DNA of 6,886 bases from a bacterium. Its GTDB lineage: Bacteria; Bacteroidota; Bacteroidia; B-17B0; Aurantibacillaceae. The translations under genes were made by a program, and so were the position numbers. This document shows positions 1-6,376 of this stretch, piece by piece. The DNA is taken from the NCBI GenBank assembly GCA_027364695.1, contig DAHXOV010000193.1, positions 1 through 6,886 of the forward strand. Direction: 5' to 3'. Under the pieces are notes generated by a model, which did not search any database, was not told where the DNA came from, and was given only the letters and a program-made list of their open reading frames with translations. Within the stretch, counting starts at the first letter, position 1, and each line of letters begins with the position of its first letter.

Positions 1-378
1 GTATTACACTATGCTAAAAAATTAGGATTAAAAAACATGCTTTATGAACCCGCTACTACAATGAGCGATGGACAATTACAAAAAACATTGATAGCTAAAA
101 CCTTAGCCCAACAAACACCAGTCATTGTTTTAGATGAAATACTCTCTTTTTTGGATTATGGAACCAAACAGATAATACTTGATTTATTGAAAAATATAGC
201 TAAAACAGAAAATAAAATTATTCTGATGACTTCCCATGATGTAGAATTATCAATCAAAAGCGCAGACAATATCTTGATTATTCATAAAAAACAATGGAAG
301 TATGGAGATAGTATGAATATTAGATCTCAAAATATATTTAACGACTTTATAAGCATCAATTATTTAAATGAAAAATAA
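1..378 (+). CDS. ABC transporter ATP-binding protein, C-terminal part (FecE/BtuD-like), 5'-truncated by window edge
   Basis: The reading frame is open from base 1 to the TAA at 376-378, so this is the last 125 residues of a longer protein; the ATG at 37 is internal. Visible in the fragment are an ABC signature in the variant form MSDGQ (fragment residues 21-25), a Walker B strand VIVLDE (41-46) followed by a D-loop SFLD (49-52), and an H-loop MTSHD with the switch histidine at 79. Walker A and the Q-loop lie outside the window. The SDGQ/QK signature and the spacing to the H-loop resemble the ATPase of FecCD-type importers for siderophores, heme or cobalamin. This protein would act at the inner face of the cytoplasmic membrane with permease and binding-protein partners encoded upstream. 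The substrate cannot be told from this part. The residue after the Walker B Glu is Ile instead of the usual Pro. The 3' end overlaps the SET-domain gene by 11 nt, suggesting cotranscription. Confidence 0.85.
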   Translation, partial: VLHYAKKLGLKNMLYEPATTMSDGQLQKTLIAKTLAQQTPVIVLDEILSFLDYGTKQIILDLLKNIAKTENKIILMTSHDVELSIKSADNILIIHKKQWKYGDSMNIRSQNIFNDFISINYLNEK

Positions 379-847
379 AATGGCACTCATTGTAAAAAAA
401 TCGCAACTACCTGGATCTGGCAAAGGACTACACACTAACAAAGCTATTAAAAAAGGCGCAAAAATCATAGCATATAGAGGAGAAGCAATTGATTGGAACG
501 AGTACTGCAAAAGAGTAAAAGAAGATAAAGATGGATATTTGGCCTACATAAGTAGAAAAAAAAGCATAGATGCTTACAATACACCCCAATACAAAGCTCG
601 CTATGCCAATGATGCAGAAGGATTGATCAGAGATAAAAAATTTAAAAATAACGCAGGGTACGAAATGATAGACGATAAAGTATATATTGTGGCTACGAGA
701 AATATTAAAGCAGGAGAAGAAATTTTTGTAAGTTATTCAAAAGATTATTGGGATGCTATAAAATACAATATAAAAAATAAGTTATGTGGCGAAAAAAAAC
801 TAAAGCAATTAAAAAAAATTATTCAGAAGCATAAGATAAAAATATAA
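368..847 (+). CDS. Small stand-alone SET-domain protein lysine methyltransferase-like protein
   Basis: This 159-residue protein is almost entirely a SET domain. The N-terminal strand-turn SGKGLHTNKAIKKG (17-30) is the usual SET opening and leads to YRGEAIDW (36-43). The core motif ARYANDAEG (77-85) sits where eukaryotic SET proteins have R-F-x-N-H, and the closing motif GEEIFVSYSKDYW (116-128) matches the GEEL-x-x-DY signature that carries the catalytic Tyr (Y123 and/or Y127). There are no Cys-rich pre-SET or post-SET zinc motifs. The family uses S-adenosylmethionine to methylate lysine side chains; the substrate here is unknown. A Lys-rich tail (130-159) could bind nucleic acid or be a self-methylation target, which is inference. 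The start is ATG 368, overlapping the ABC gene. A second ATG at 380 (Met5) would leave one base between the genes and is equally credible. No signal peptide is seen, so it is cytoplasmic. The 3' end lies 3 nt from the convergent murI stop. Confidence 0.85.
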   Translation: MKNKMALIVKKSQLPGSGKGLHTNKAIKKGAKIIAYRGEAIDWNEYCKRVKEDKDGYLAYISRKKSIDAYNTPQYKARYANDAEGLIRDKKFKNNAGYEMIDDKVYIVATRNIKAGEEIFVSYSKDYWDAIKYNIKNKLCGEKKLKQLKKIIQKHKIKI

Positions 848-850
848 GTA

Positions 851-1678
851 TTAAATGCCTTCGGCTCTTGTAGCAGTCAATTTTTCTCCGAAAAATAAGC
901 CTGCTTTTTCATTGAAAGATGCTGAATCCATGCTAGTGTAGAAAACACTTTTTTTATTTTTACTTATTTGACTTTCTATTTCAGGATGTTGGATGAGATA
1001 GTTCTTTAAACTTTTTGCCACAATACTACCCTGAGAAATGATTTGAATATTTTTTGGAATATATTTTTTTATTTTTGATAGCATAAGAGGATAGTGGGTA
1101 CATGCCAATAGAATAGCATCTATATGAGGGTCCTTTTTCAATAAATTCTGAATATGTTTCTTTACAAAATAATCTGCCCCGTCAGACAAGTGCTCATTAT
1201 TTTCTACGAGAGGCACCCACATAGGGCATGCTTCTTGTGTTACAACAAGCTCACAAAAAAATTTTTTTATCTCAATGAGATAGGACTCTGATTGGACGGT
1301 TCCCTCAGTAGCAAATATACCAATGTGTTTGGTACGAGAGTAATTCCCTATCACTTCTGTTGTAGGACGAATAATCCCTAATACTTTACGAGGCGGATGA
1401 AGGTTCGGCAGATACTTTTGTTGTATGGTTCGGAGTGCCTTAGCAGAGGCTGTGTTGCAAGCTAAAATAATGAGCGGACAATTTTTTTTAAATAAATAAT
1501 TTACACATTCCAATGTAAATTTATAAACAGTTTCAAAATCTCGACTGCCATAAGGTGCTCGGGCATTGTCCCCCAGGTAAATATAGTTATACTCAGGCAG
1601 TTCTTTTAAAATCTCTTTTAGTATGGTAAGCCCGCCATACCCAGAGTCAAATATACCTATGCTGCCTTTATTGTCCAC
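851..1678 (-). CDS. murI: Glutamate racemase
   Basis: This enzyme interconverts L- and D-glutamate in the cytoplasm by a cofactor-independent two-cysteine mechanism, supplying D-Glu for the peptidoglycan stem peptide. The motifs appear in the expected order. GIFDSGYGG (8-16) carries Asp11 and Ser12, and GDNARAPYG (36-44) follows. LACNTASA (72-79) carries the first catalytic Cys74, and LACTHYP (191-197) carries the second catalytic Cys193 and His195. The ACPMWVPLVEN block (150-160) is also typical of the family. The length of 275 aa is normal. The start codon is GTG at 1678. No in-frame ATG lies between it and an upstream in-frame stop, and the protein opens just before the conserved IGIFDSG, so GTG is well supported. 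The gene begins 25 nt after the recN stop and is probably cotranscribed with it. It ends convergently 3 nt from the SET gene with no intervening terminator. Confidence 0.97.
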   Translation of the reverse strand: MDNKGSIGIFDSGYGGLTILKEILKELPEYNYIYLGDNARAPYGSRDFETVYKFTLECVNYLFKKNCPLIILACNTASAKALRTIQQKYLPNLHPPRKVLGIIRPTTEVIGNYSRTKHIGIFATEGTVQSESYLIEIKKFFCELVVTQEACPMWVPLVENNEHLSDGADYFVKKHIQNLLKKDPHIDAILLACTHYPLMLSKIKKYIPKNIQIISQGSIVAKSLKNYLIQHPEIESQISKNKKSVFYTSMDSASFNEKAGLFFGEKLTATRAEGI

Positions 1679-1703
1679 TGATTGAAAATAGTTAATGATA
1701 ATT

Positions 1704-3371
1704 TTACTTTAGCAATTCTTTCGCATTTTGAATAGCAGCATCTCCTGGTATGCCACTACTGAGCATTTTAGCTATCTCAAGTATTCTTTCTTTCTCATGG
1801 AGTACTTCTATTTTAGAGATAGTTTTATTTTGTATTTCTTGCTTACTGACATAAAAGTGTTGCTGCCCTTTTGCGGCAATTTGTGGAAGATGAGTGATGG
1901 CTATGACCTGCATGTGTTCGCTCATTTTTTTCATAATTGCCCCCATTTTTGCTGCTACCGCTCCGCTAACACCGGTATCTATTTCATCAAAGACAATAGC
2001 AGGAAGTTGAATTTTTTTTACCATCAAGGATTTGATGGCGAGCATTAAACGCGCTATTTCGCCCCCTGAAGCTGTCTTTTGTACCTCTGATGGTTCTATA
2101 CCTTTATTGGCACTAAATAAAAATTTGATTTCATCTTTTCCAAACTCATCTATACCAATGGAATTCGCATTGTTCTTAGAAGTTATTTCTACAATAAATT
2201 GGGCATTGGGCATAGACAGTTCTTTTAATATCTGTAAACATTCTTTTTCTATTTTACCCCGTACAGATTTTCTTTTTTTTGACAAAGCTTCTGCTTTTTC
2301 TAATACTTCTTTTTCAAGTTGATGGGCTTTCTTTGTTTTTTCTTCAACCATTCCATCTATGTTTTGATAATCAGCAATTTTACTTTCCAAAACTGATTGT
2401 ATTTGCAGAAGTTCTATATCTGTTTTTACCTGATGTTTTTTTGATAATTGATGAATGATATTTATTCTGTCAGTTAATTTTTTTATTCTCTCGGGATTGT
2501 ATTCGGTGCCCTCCATATACTTTTCTGCCTCATTGGCAATATCTTTAAGTTCTATGATAGAACTTTGTATTCGTTGCAACAATTCTTCATATCTTGAATG
2601 ATACTTTGAAATACTTTGAAGGCTCGATTTGGCTTCCGTAAGCAGTTGAATAACATTGATATCCGAATTTTCTAAAAATTGCGTGAGCAAAGTAAGTTGT
2701 TGTATAATGTTTTCAGCATTTTCTAGTTGTGATAAATCCGCTTCCAGTGCAGCCAGTTCATTTGCCTGTATGTTTGCCTCCTGCAGTTCTTTAAGTAAGT
2801 ATTGATGATAATCCATTTCTTTTTGCTCAGTATTGCGACGATGTATGAGTTCATTCAATTCTTTTTTTTCAGACAAATATTGTTTGTACAAAAGAGCAAA
2901 GTCCATTCGGGTTTTAATATTTTCTGCAATAGCATCTACAAAATTGTAACGAAATTGAAGCGAGTGAATGAGTAAATTTTGATGTTGAGAGTGAATATCT
3001 ATCAGTTGTTCTCCAAGGGTTTTCAACAGAGATATATGAACAGGAGTATCGTTGATGAAAGCACGGGATTTGCCATCTGCAGCTATTTCTCTTCTTAAAA
3101 AGACTTCATTGTTTTCATCTAAGTCGTTGGCTTGAAAAAAATGCTTTAAATCAAGATCAGAAATATCAAAGGTGGCTTCAATGATGTTTTTTTTATTTTT
3201 ATCAAACAATACAGAGGCGTCAGATTTGCCACCAAGAGCAAGAGACAAAGCATTGAGTAAAATGGATTTCCCTGCACCGGTTTCACCTGTAATAACTATA
3301 AGAGTATTCTGAAATTCAATATCTGCATAATCTATCAAGGCGAAATTCTGAACTTTTAATTTTTTCAGCAT
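1704..3371 (-). CDS. recN: DNA repair protein RecN (SMC-like ATPase)
   Basis: RecN is an SMC-family ATPase that acts in the cytoplasm on DNA double-strand breaks and assists RecA-dependent recombination. The N-terminal ATPase half starts with KVQNFALID (6-14) and has Walker A GETGAGKS (29-36). The family-specific blocks LRREIAADGKSRAFIND (92-108) and IDIHSQHQ (124-131) follow. Residues of about 150-400 form the long helical coiled-coil region rich in Glu, Lys, Leu and Gln. The C-terminal half has the signature SGGE (435-438), Walker B VFDE with Asp462 and Glu463, the D-loop DTGVSG, and ITH with the switch His494. The length of 555 aa is full for the family, and no disruption is seen. The ATG at 3371 puts the family-typical MLKKLKVQNFALID at the N terminus. 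It lies 54 nt after the M28 gene stop and 25 nt before murI. In many bacteria recN is damage-inducible; I see no obvious LexA box upstream here. Confidence 0.97.
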   Translation of the reverse strand: MLKKLKVQNFALIDYADIEFQNTLIVITGETGAGKSILLNALSLALGGKSDASVLFDKNKKNIIEATFDISDLDLKHFFQANDLDENNEVFLRREIAADGKSRAFINDTPVHISLLKTLGEQLIDIHSQHQNLLIHSLQFRYNFVDAIAENIKTRMDFALLYKQYLSEKKELNELIHRRNTEQKEMDYHQYLLKELQEANIQANELAALEADLSQLENAENIIQQLTLLTQFLENSDINVIQLLTEAKSSLQSISKYHSRYEELLQRIQSSIIELKDIANEAEKYMEGTEYNPERIKKLTDRINIIHQLSKKHQVKTDIELLQIQSVLESKIADYQNIDGMVEEKTKKAHQLEKEVLEKAEALSKKRKSVRGKIEKECLQILKELSMPNAQFIVEITSKNNANSIGIDEFGKDEIKFLFSANKGIEPSEVQKTASGGEIARLMLAIKSLMVKKIQLPAIVFDEIDTGVSGAVAAKMGAIMKKMSEHMQVIAITHLPQIAAKGQQHFYVSKQEIQNKTISKIEVLHEKERILEIAKMLSSGIPGDAAIQNAKELLK

Positions 3372-3376
3372 AGGGG

Positions 3377-3384
3377 CAAAAATA
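3377..3384 (-). promoter_or_regulatory. Candidate -7 element of recN promoter
   Basis: Read on the minus strand this is TATTTTTG, a full match to the Bacteroidota -7 consensus TAnnTTTG. Only five bases separate it from the recN ATG, so transcription would begin at or within a few bases of the start codon. No TTG is seen at the expected -33 spacing, which weakens the call. In AT-rich intergenic DNA this motif can occur by chance. Confidence 0.35.
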
Positions 3385-3425
3385 GAAAAACGATAGAAAT
3401 AAATGGAGCAGATGAATTTTACCTC

Positions 3426-4445
3426 TTAATTCAGTTGAGATTTTTCTTCTTGCTTATATAAGTAATAAAGTATGCTTTGCCCTACCACCAGAAGCGTTCT
3501 TTTGCTGATGTTTCTCATATCATCGCTCACTTTATGATGGTGTTCAAAAAAGTCAGATTGGTGAGGATAGTAATGAATAATATCAATGCATGGAATATTG
3601 GCATAAGTGTTGATAAATAAATGGTCGTCTGTGATTTCATTGGTACTCTCATCTATAAAATAATTAGCAAACCCTGCTTTTTGAGCAATGCTCCATATCT
3701 CATGTACTAAAACAGGATGATAGCGTATAGAGATACCTTCTTTTGGGAATACAGCATTGGTATCGCCTACCATATCTAACAAAATACCCTCTTTGGGTTT
3801 TATAGAAGTGGGAGATAAATTTTTAGACCAATATTGAGCACCCAAGCACCAAGTAATAGCTTCTCCACCAGGATTACCATAGTCCTCAAGATCAAACAAT
3901 ACTATATCTATACCGATGTTGTGCAGTGGCGATTTTTGAACAGCATCTACAATACTCATGATAACGGCTACACCACTGGCACCATCATTGGCACCTAATA
4001 TAGGGGTATGCTTGTTTTTTTCAGTATCTCTGTCTGCAAATGGCCTTGTATCATAATGGGCACAAAGTAAAATTCTATTTTTTAATTCGGGTTGGTATTG
4101 AGCAATGATATTTGTTCCTATCCATTGTTGATTGTCATAAGTGGCGGCAGGGAACTTTTGTAAGCTTGTTGTTAATTGGCTATTCTCAAAGAATTTTTTT
4201 AGCCATTCAATGGATTTTTCATGGGCTTTACTGCCTGGGTTTCTGGGACCTAATTGAACTTGGTATTTTATATACCAATAACAACTGTCTGCATTAAAAG
4301 AAGGTGTCTTGTTCCAAAAGTTTTCAACTGTATTTTGCTGATTATTATTTTGAAGTTCTTTGTTATCGGCACTATTTGGAGCAGTACATTGAGTAAAAGT
4401 AAAAATGAGTAAAATATAAGAAGACAATAAGAATATTTTTTTCAT
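3426..4445 (-). CDS. M28-family zinc metalloprotein, glutaminyl-peptide cyclotransferase/aminopeptidase-like lipoprotein
   Basis: This 339-residue protein has an N-terminal export signal: KK at 2-3, a hydrophobic core and Cys20 in the context FTQC. It is probably a lipoprotein, although Gln before the Cys is not a canonical lipobox. The M28 fold motifs are in order. AHYDTRP has His130 and Asp132, GANDGASG has Asp154, and FDLEDYG has Glu187 and Asp188. LLDMVGD has Asp224, DDHLF has Asp273, Asp274 and His275, and a late His cluster lies at 302-304. By analogy with human glutaminyl cyclase, Asp154, Asp188 and His275 would bind zinc, Glu187 would be the general base, and Asp224 would match the catalytic Asp. 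The DDH-x-F block and the GANDGASGVA form favour the type II glutaminyl-cyclase branch, which converts N-terminal Gln to pyroglutamate in the periplasm. An aminopeptidase remains possible. A GTG at 4469 extends the frame by eight residues, but the ATG at 4445 gives a proper signal peptide and is preferred. Confidence 0.88.
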   Translation of the reverse strand: MKKIFLLSSYILLIFTFTQCTAPNSADNKELQNNNQQNTVENFWNKTPSFNADSCYWYIKYQVQLGPRNPGSKAHEKSIEWLKKFFENSQLTTSLQKFPAATYDNQQWIGTNIIAQYQPELKNRILLCAHYDTRPFADRDTEKNKHTPILGANDGASGVAVIMSIVDAVQKSPLHNIGIDIVLFDLEDYGNPGGEAITWCLGAQYWSKNLSPTSIKPKEGILLDMVGDTNAVFPKEGISIRYHPVLVHEIWSIAQKAGFANYFIDESTNEITDDHLFINTYANIPCIDIIHYYPHQSDFFEHHHKVSDDMRNISKRTLLVVGQSILYYLYKQEEKSQLN

Positions 4446-4452
4446 ATAACGT

Positions 4453-4472
4453 TTTGTGCAAATAAACACAAA
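4453..4472. promoter_or_regulatory. Inverted repeat upstream of M28 gene enclosing a weak -7-like box
   Basis: A perfect 6-bp inverted repeat, TTTGTG at 4453-4458 and CACAAA at 4467-4472, is separated by 8 nt. The TGTG-N8-CACA geometry is that of CRP/FNR-superfamily operators, although the inner bases do not match the E. coli consensus. The spacer, read on the minus strand, is TTTATTTG (4466-4459), one base off TAnnTTTG and 13 nt before the M28 ATG. If both are real, a bound regulator would cover the promoter. This is inference from sequence form only; a chance dyad in AT-rich DNA is the main alternative. Confidence 0.3.
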
Positions 4473-4505
4473 GTATTACAATGCTAAAAGTAAAATGGAA
4501 AGCAT

Positions 4506-5426
4506 TTAATAGGGTTTTAGTTCTATTTTTCTTTCTCTGTCAATGATAGGCGCCAGCCCCATTTTTTTGAATAAGATTTGTCCTTTTTCTCCGGCTATGA
4601 ATACTTCAATGCCTGTGCCAAGTGAAAAATTATCTCCTCTGCGTATGCAATATATCGTGCGTACGATGGGATAATCTTTGGTAGCTATATTCGTTTGGTC
4701 AGGATAAAATGCAGGAGATTTTGTATCTTTTCTCACAGGGATGATGAGTGTATCATTATGAAAGTATTTTAATTGCCTTGTCCATGGATCATCATCATCA
4801 CAGATAATAGAATAATCAACGATGCCTATCATGGGGGATAGATGAGTAGTGTCAAGAATATATTTTCTAAATTCAGAGGTATCTTCGGTAATGAAGCAGT
4901 TTTTTCCAAAAGGCTGTTTTTTCATTAAACTGTCTTTACAGTATAGTACAGTTCCGTTTGTTTTTTTGAGAAATACAATATTGTATTTTGATCTGCCTGA
5001 TAAGAGCGAGATGAGTGTATCTATTGAGACACCTGTATTATTGAAGGGCTTACCTAATAAAGCAATAGCTGATTGGGCTACGGGGGTCTGATGAATGATT
5101 AAATTATTATTTTTAAATACTTGTAGTTCTTTGTCGGAGAGTTTTCTACTAATAAAAATCACTTTGCAACTGTCATTTAATAAATCATGAATGCATTCTT
5201 GCTCTCCTTTGAATTGGTATGTTACTTCTGCATTTCTGTATATGGAAGTGAATAGTTCTATTTGTGGCGGAAGGATGTATTGAAAAGTATTGTCTGCTAA
5301 AATACTTATTTTCCCTGATGTAGGAGTATTGGGGATATGCTTGGTGGTATTGCTTTGTTCGCAAGAGAGAATAAGTACTGTTACTAGGATGAAAAATAAC
5401 AGAATTACATTCCTGTGGCGTAACAT
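4506..5426 (-). CDS. PstS-like periplasmic substrate-binding lipoprotein
   Basis: This 306-residue protein begins with a lipoprotein signal: Arg3, His4 and Arg5, a hydrophobic core at 7-20, and lipobox ILSC with Cys22. A Pro/Thr/Ser/Asn-rich linker (about 23-38) leads to a type 2 periplasmic binding fold from about residue 39 to 300. KISILADNTFQYILPP (39-54) matches the opening strand-helix of PstS-like proteins. NGTVLYCKDSL corresponds to the SSTVRYIKDSL-type hinge segment of relatives, and YPIVRTIYCIRRG (252-264) with AGEKGQILFKKMGLAP is the characteristic C-terminal block. Related lipoproteins in Bacteroidota are named phosphate-binding by homology. No pstCAB genes are in the window and the Ser/Thr-rich phosphate-binding loops are not clear, so phosphate as ligand is unproven. 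The ATG at 5426 lies within the 3' end of the DUF6089 gene (22-nt overlap), which suggests coupled translation. Sixty bases separate its stop from the M28 start. Confidence 0.8.
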   Translation of the reverse strand: MLRHRNVILLFFILVTVLILSCEQSNTTKHIPNTPTSGKISILADNTFQYILPPQIELFTSIYRNAEVTYQFKGEQECIHDLLNDSCKVIFISRKLSDKELQVFKNNNLIIHQTPVAQSAIALLGKPFNNTGVSIDTLISLLSGRSKYNIVFLKKTNGTVLYCKDSLMKKQPFGKNCFITEDTSEFRKYILDTTHLSPMIGIVDYSIICDDDDPWTRQLKYFHNDTLIIPVRKDTKSPAFYPDQTNIATKDYPIVRTIYCIRRGDNFSLGTGIEVFIAGEKGQILFKKMGLAPIIDRERKIELKPY

Positions 5427-6223
5427 GGTTGTTTAGAAACTAATTTGATATTGATGGTGAGTCCAGTAAAGAAATACCAGTCTTTTGTACCGGGATTCCC
5501 TCTTGAATAACCGGAGATGAAGTTCCATGGATAGCTGGTTCGGTTGCTCATAAGTGCACCTATATTACCTTTTGGAGGGTTGGTTTTTAAGTCAGGGTAT
5601 TTGTCACTTATGTCATCTAAATAGTCCGTAAAAGTTACTCTGGGTCCCCATTCTAATCCGAGTCCTATATTTTTTGCCACATTGATTTTTATTCCTATAC
5701 CAAAAGGAATATTAACTCTCCATAATGGATAAACTTTGCTTTGTCCTTCTGTTTTTAATGGTCTGAGTTCCACCCAACTATTTCCACCCAAATTACCTAA
5801 AGGATTGAAATGAAATACACCTACTCCTGCAAATAGAAATAAAGTAAAAAAATGTTTGTCATTTCCAATTCTGTAATCATAAAAATTAAATTCTGTGATA
5901 GCGTGAAATTCCTGTATAGAGGATTTGAAGTTTAGATTTCTTTCTATTTGGTCCTTGTTTTCGCTTTGTGAGTCATCCCCCTCTACTTGTCCCCAAAAGA
6001 ATCCTATTCTCAATGCTCCTCTGTAATTCCATGCGTATCTGTAAAAAGCCCCAAATGCAGGACGGGTCATGTAAAAATGCTTTCGGGGATTTAAATCACC
6101 CAAATAATATGAGCCGCCTACAAAAAGCCCAATCTCGTGCTGATGAAACGCTTTTTTTTTACTTTGTGAAAAAAGGAGAGCAGTAAAAAAAAGAAAGAGT
6201 ACTACAAAAAAATTTTTCTTCAT
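5405..6223 (-). CDS. DUF6089-type outer membrane beta-barrel protein (PorG-like)
   Basis: This 272-residue protein has a clear Sec signal peptide: KK at 2-3 and a Phe/Leu-rich core to residue 18, with probable signal peptidase I cleavage after Ser19, leaving Gln20 at the mature N terminus. The mature part begins with HEIGLFVGGSYYLGDLNPR (28-46), followed by RPAFGAFYRYAWNYRGALR. Both are typical of DUF6089 proteins of Bacteroidota. It is rich in alternating aromatic/hydrophobic strands, such as FFTLFLFAGVGVFHFNP, LGLEWGPRVTFTDYLDD and the closing DWYFFTGLTINIKL, as expected for a small outer membrane barrel. The DDISDKYPDL segment is also family-like. Some DUF6089-like proteins are assigned to the type IX secretion component PorG; I cannot show that for this copy, and no other secretion genes are nearby. 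The ATG at 6223 fits the signal peptide. Eleven residues extend beyond the last strand, and their codons overlap the next gene. A run of nine A (6152-6160) encodes Lys22-24. Confidence 0.82.
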   Translation of the reverse strand: MKKNFFVVLFLFFTALLFSQSKKKAFHQHEIGLFVGGSYYLGDLNPRKHFYMTRPAFGAFYRYAWNYRGALRIGFFWGQVEGDDSQSENKDQIERNLNFKSSIQEFHAITEFNFYDYRIGNDKHFFTLFLFAGVGVFHFNPLGNLGGNSWVELRPLKTEGQSKVYPLWRVNIPFGIGIKINVAKNIGLGLEWGPRVTFTDYLDDISDKYPDLKTNPPKGNIGALMSNRTSYPWNFISGYSRGNPGTKDWYFFTGLTINIKLVSKQPCYATGM

Positions 6224-6263
6224 AGAAGCTAAAACGATGAAAATAAAGTTTTATTATTGGGTA

Positions 6264-6271
6264 TAAAGGTA
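6264..6271 (-). promoter_or_regulatory. Candidate -7 element for the DUF6089-led minus-strand block
   Basis: On the minus strand this reads TACCTTTA, seven of eight positions consistent with TAnnTTTG (last base A instead of G). It lies 40 nt before the ATG at 6223, giving a plausible leader of about 35 nt. No TTG is seen at the usual -33 spacing. Confidence 0.35.
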
Positions 6272-6352
6272 GTAAATTGTTTTTATTAGTTTTATTTGGA
6301 GTGTTTAGAGAGCGATTGGTTTTATGAAAAGTAAGAAAGGCATTATTTTTAG

Positions 6353-6360
6353 TATATTTG
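6353..6360 (+). promoter_or_regulatory. Candidate -7 element of ffh promoter
   Basis: TATATTTG is a full match to the Bacteroidota -7 consensus TAnnTTTG and lies 16 nt before the ffh ATG. The predicted transcript would start near 6366, leaving a leader of about 11 nt. No -33 TTG occurs at the expected spacing; the nearest one, at 6316-6318, is too far away. Confidence 0.5.
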
Positions 6361-6376
6361 GGACTAAAAAACAGAT

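Larger units (their letters stand above)
6224..6376. other. Divergent intergenic region between the DUF6089 gene and ffh
   Basis: This 153-nt AT-rich region lies between the two divergent starts and must hold the promoters for both directions unless one gene is read from further away. Candidate -7 boxes occur on each strand, facing outward and about 80 nt apart. I see no tRNA, riboswitch or strong hairpin, and no Shine-Dalgarno sequence before either ATG. Confidence 0.7.

Noticed and set aside
855..864. Small GCC-TTC-GGC hairpin near the convergent SET and murI ends as a terminator
   Set aside because: Only three base pairs, inside the murI coding end, and with no good T-run paired to it on either strand. 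Too weak to call.
1728..2322. Plus-strand open frames at 1728-2048 and 2032-2322
   Set aside because: They lie antisense to recN, whose motifs are intact along the whole length. Their translations show no recognisable domains.
4446..4469. Eight-residue upstream extension of the M28 gene from a GTG at 4469
   Set aside because: The extension puts Cys, Lys and Arg before an already complete signal peptide. It would also be translated through the dyad and the -7-like box. The ATG at 4445 gives a normal MKK-led export signal.
4112..5091. Plus-strand open frames at 4112-4297 and 4849-5091
   Set aside because: Antisense shadows of the M28 and PstS-like genes, with no domain or start context of their own.
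5968..6186. Plus-strand open frame antisense to the DUF6089 gene
   Set aside because: It overlaps the signal peptide and N-terminal barrel region of a well-supported gene and has no recognisable content.
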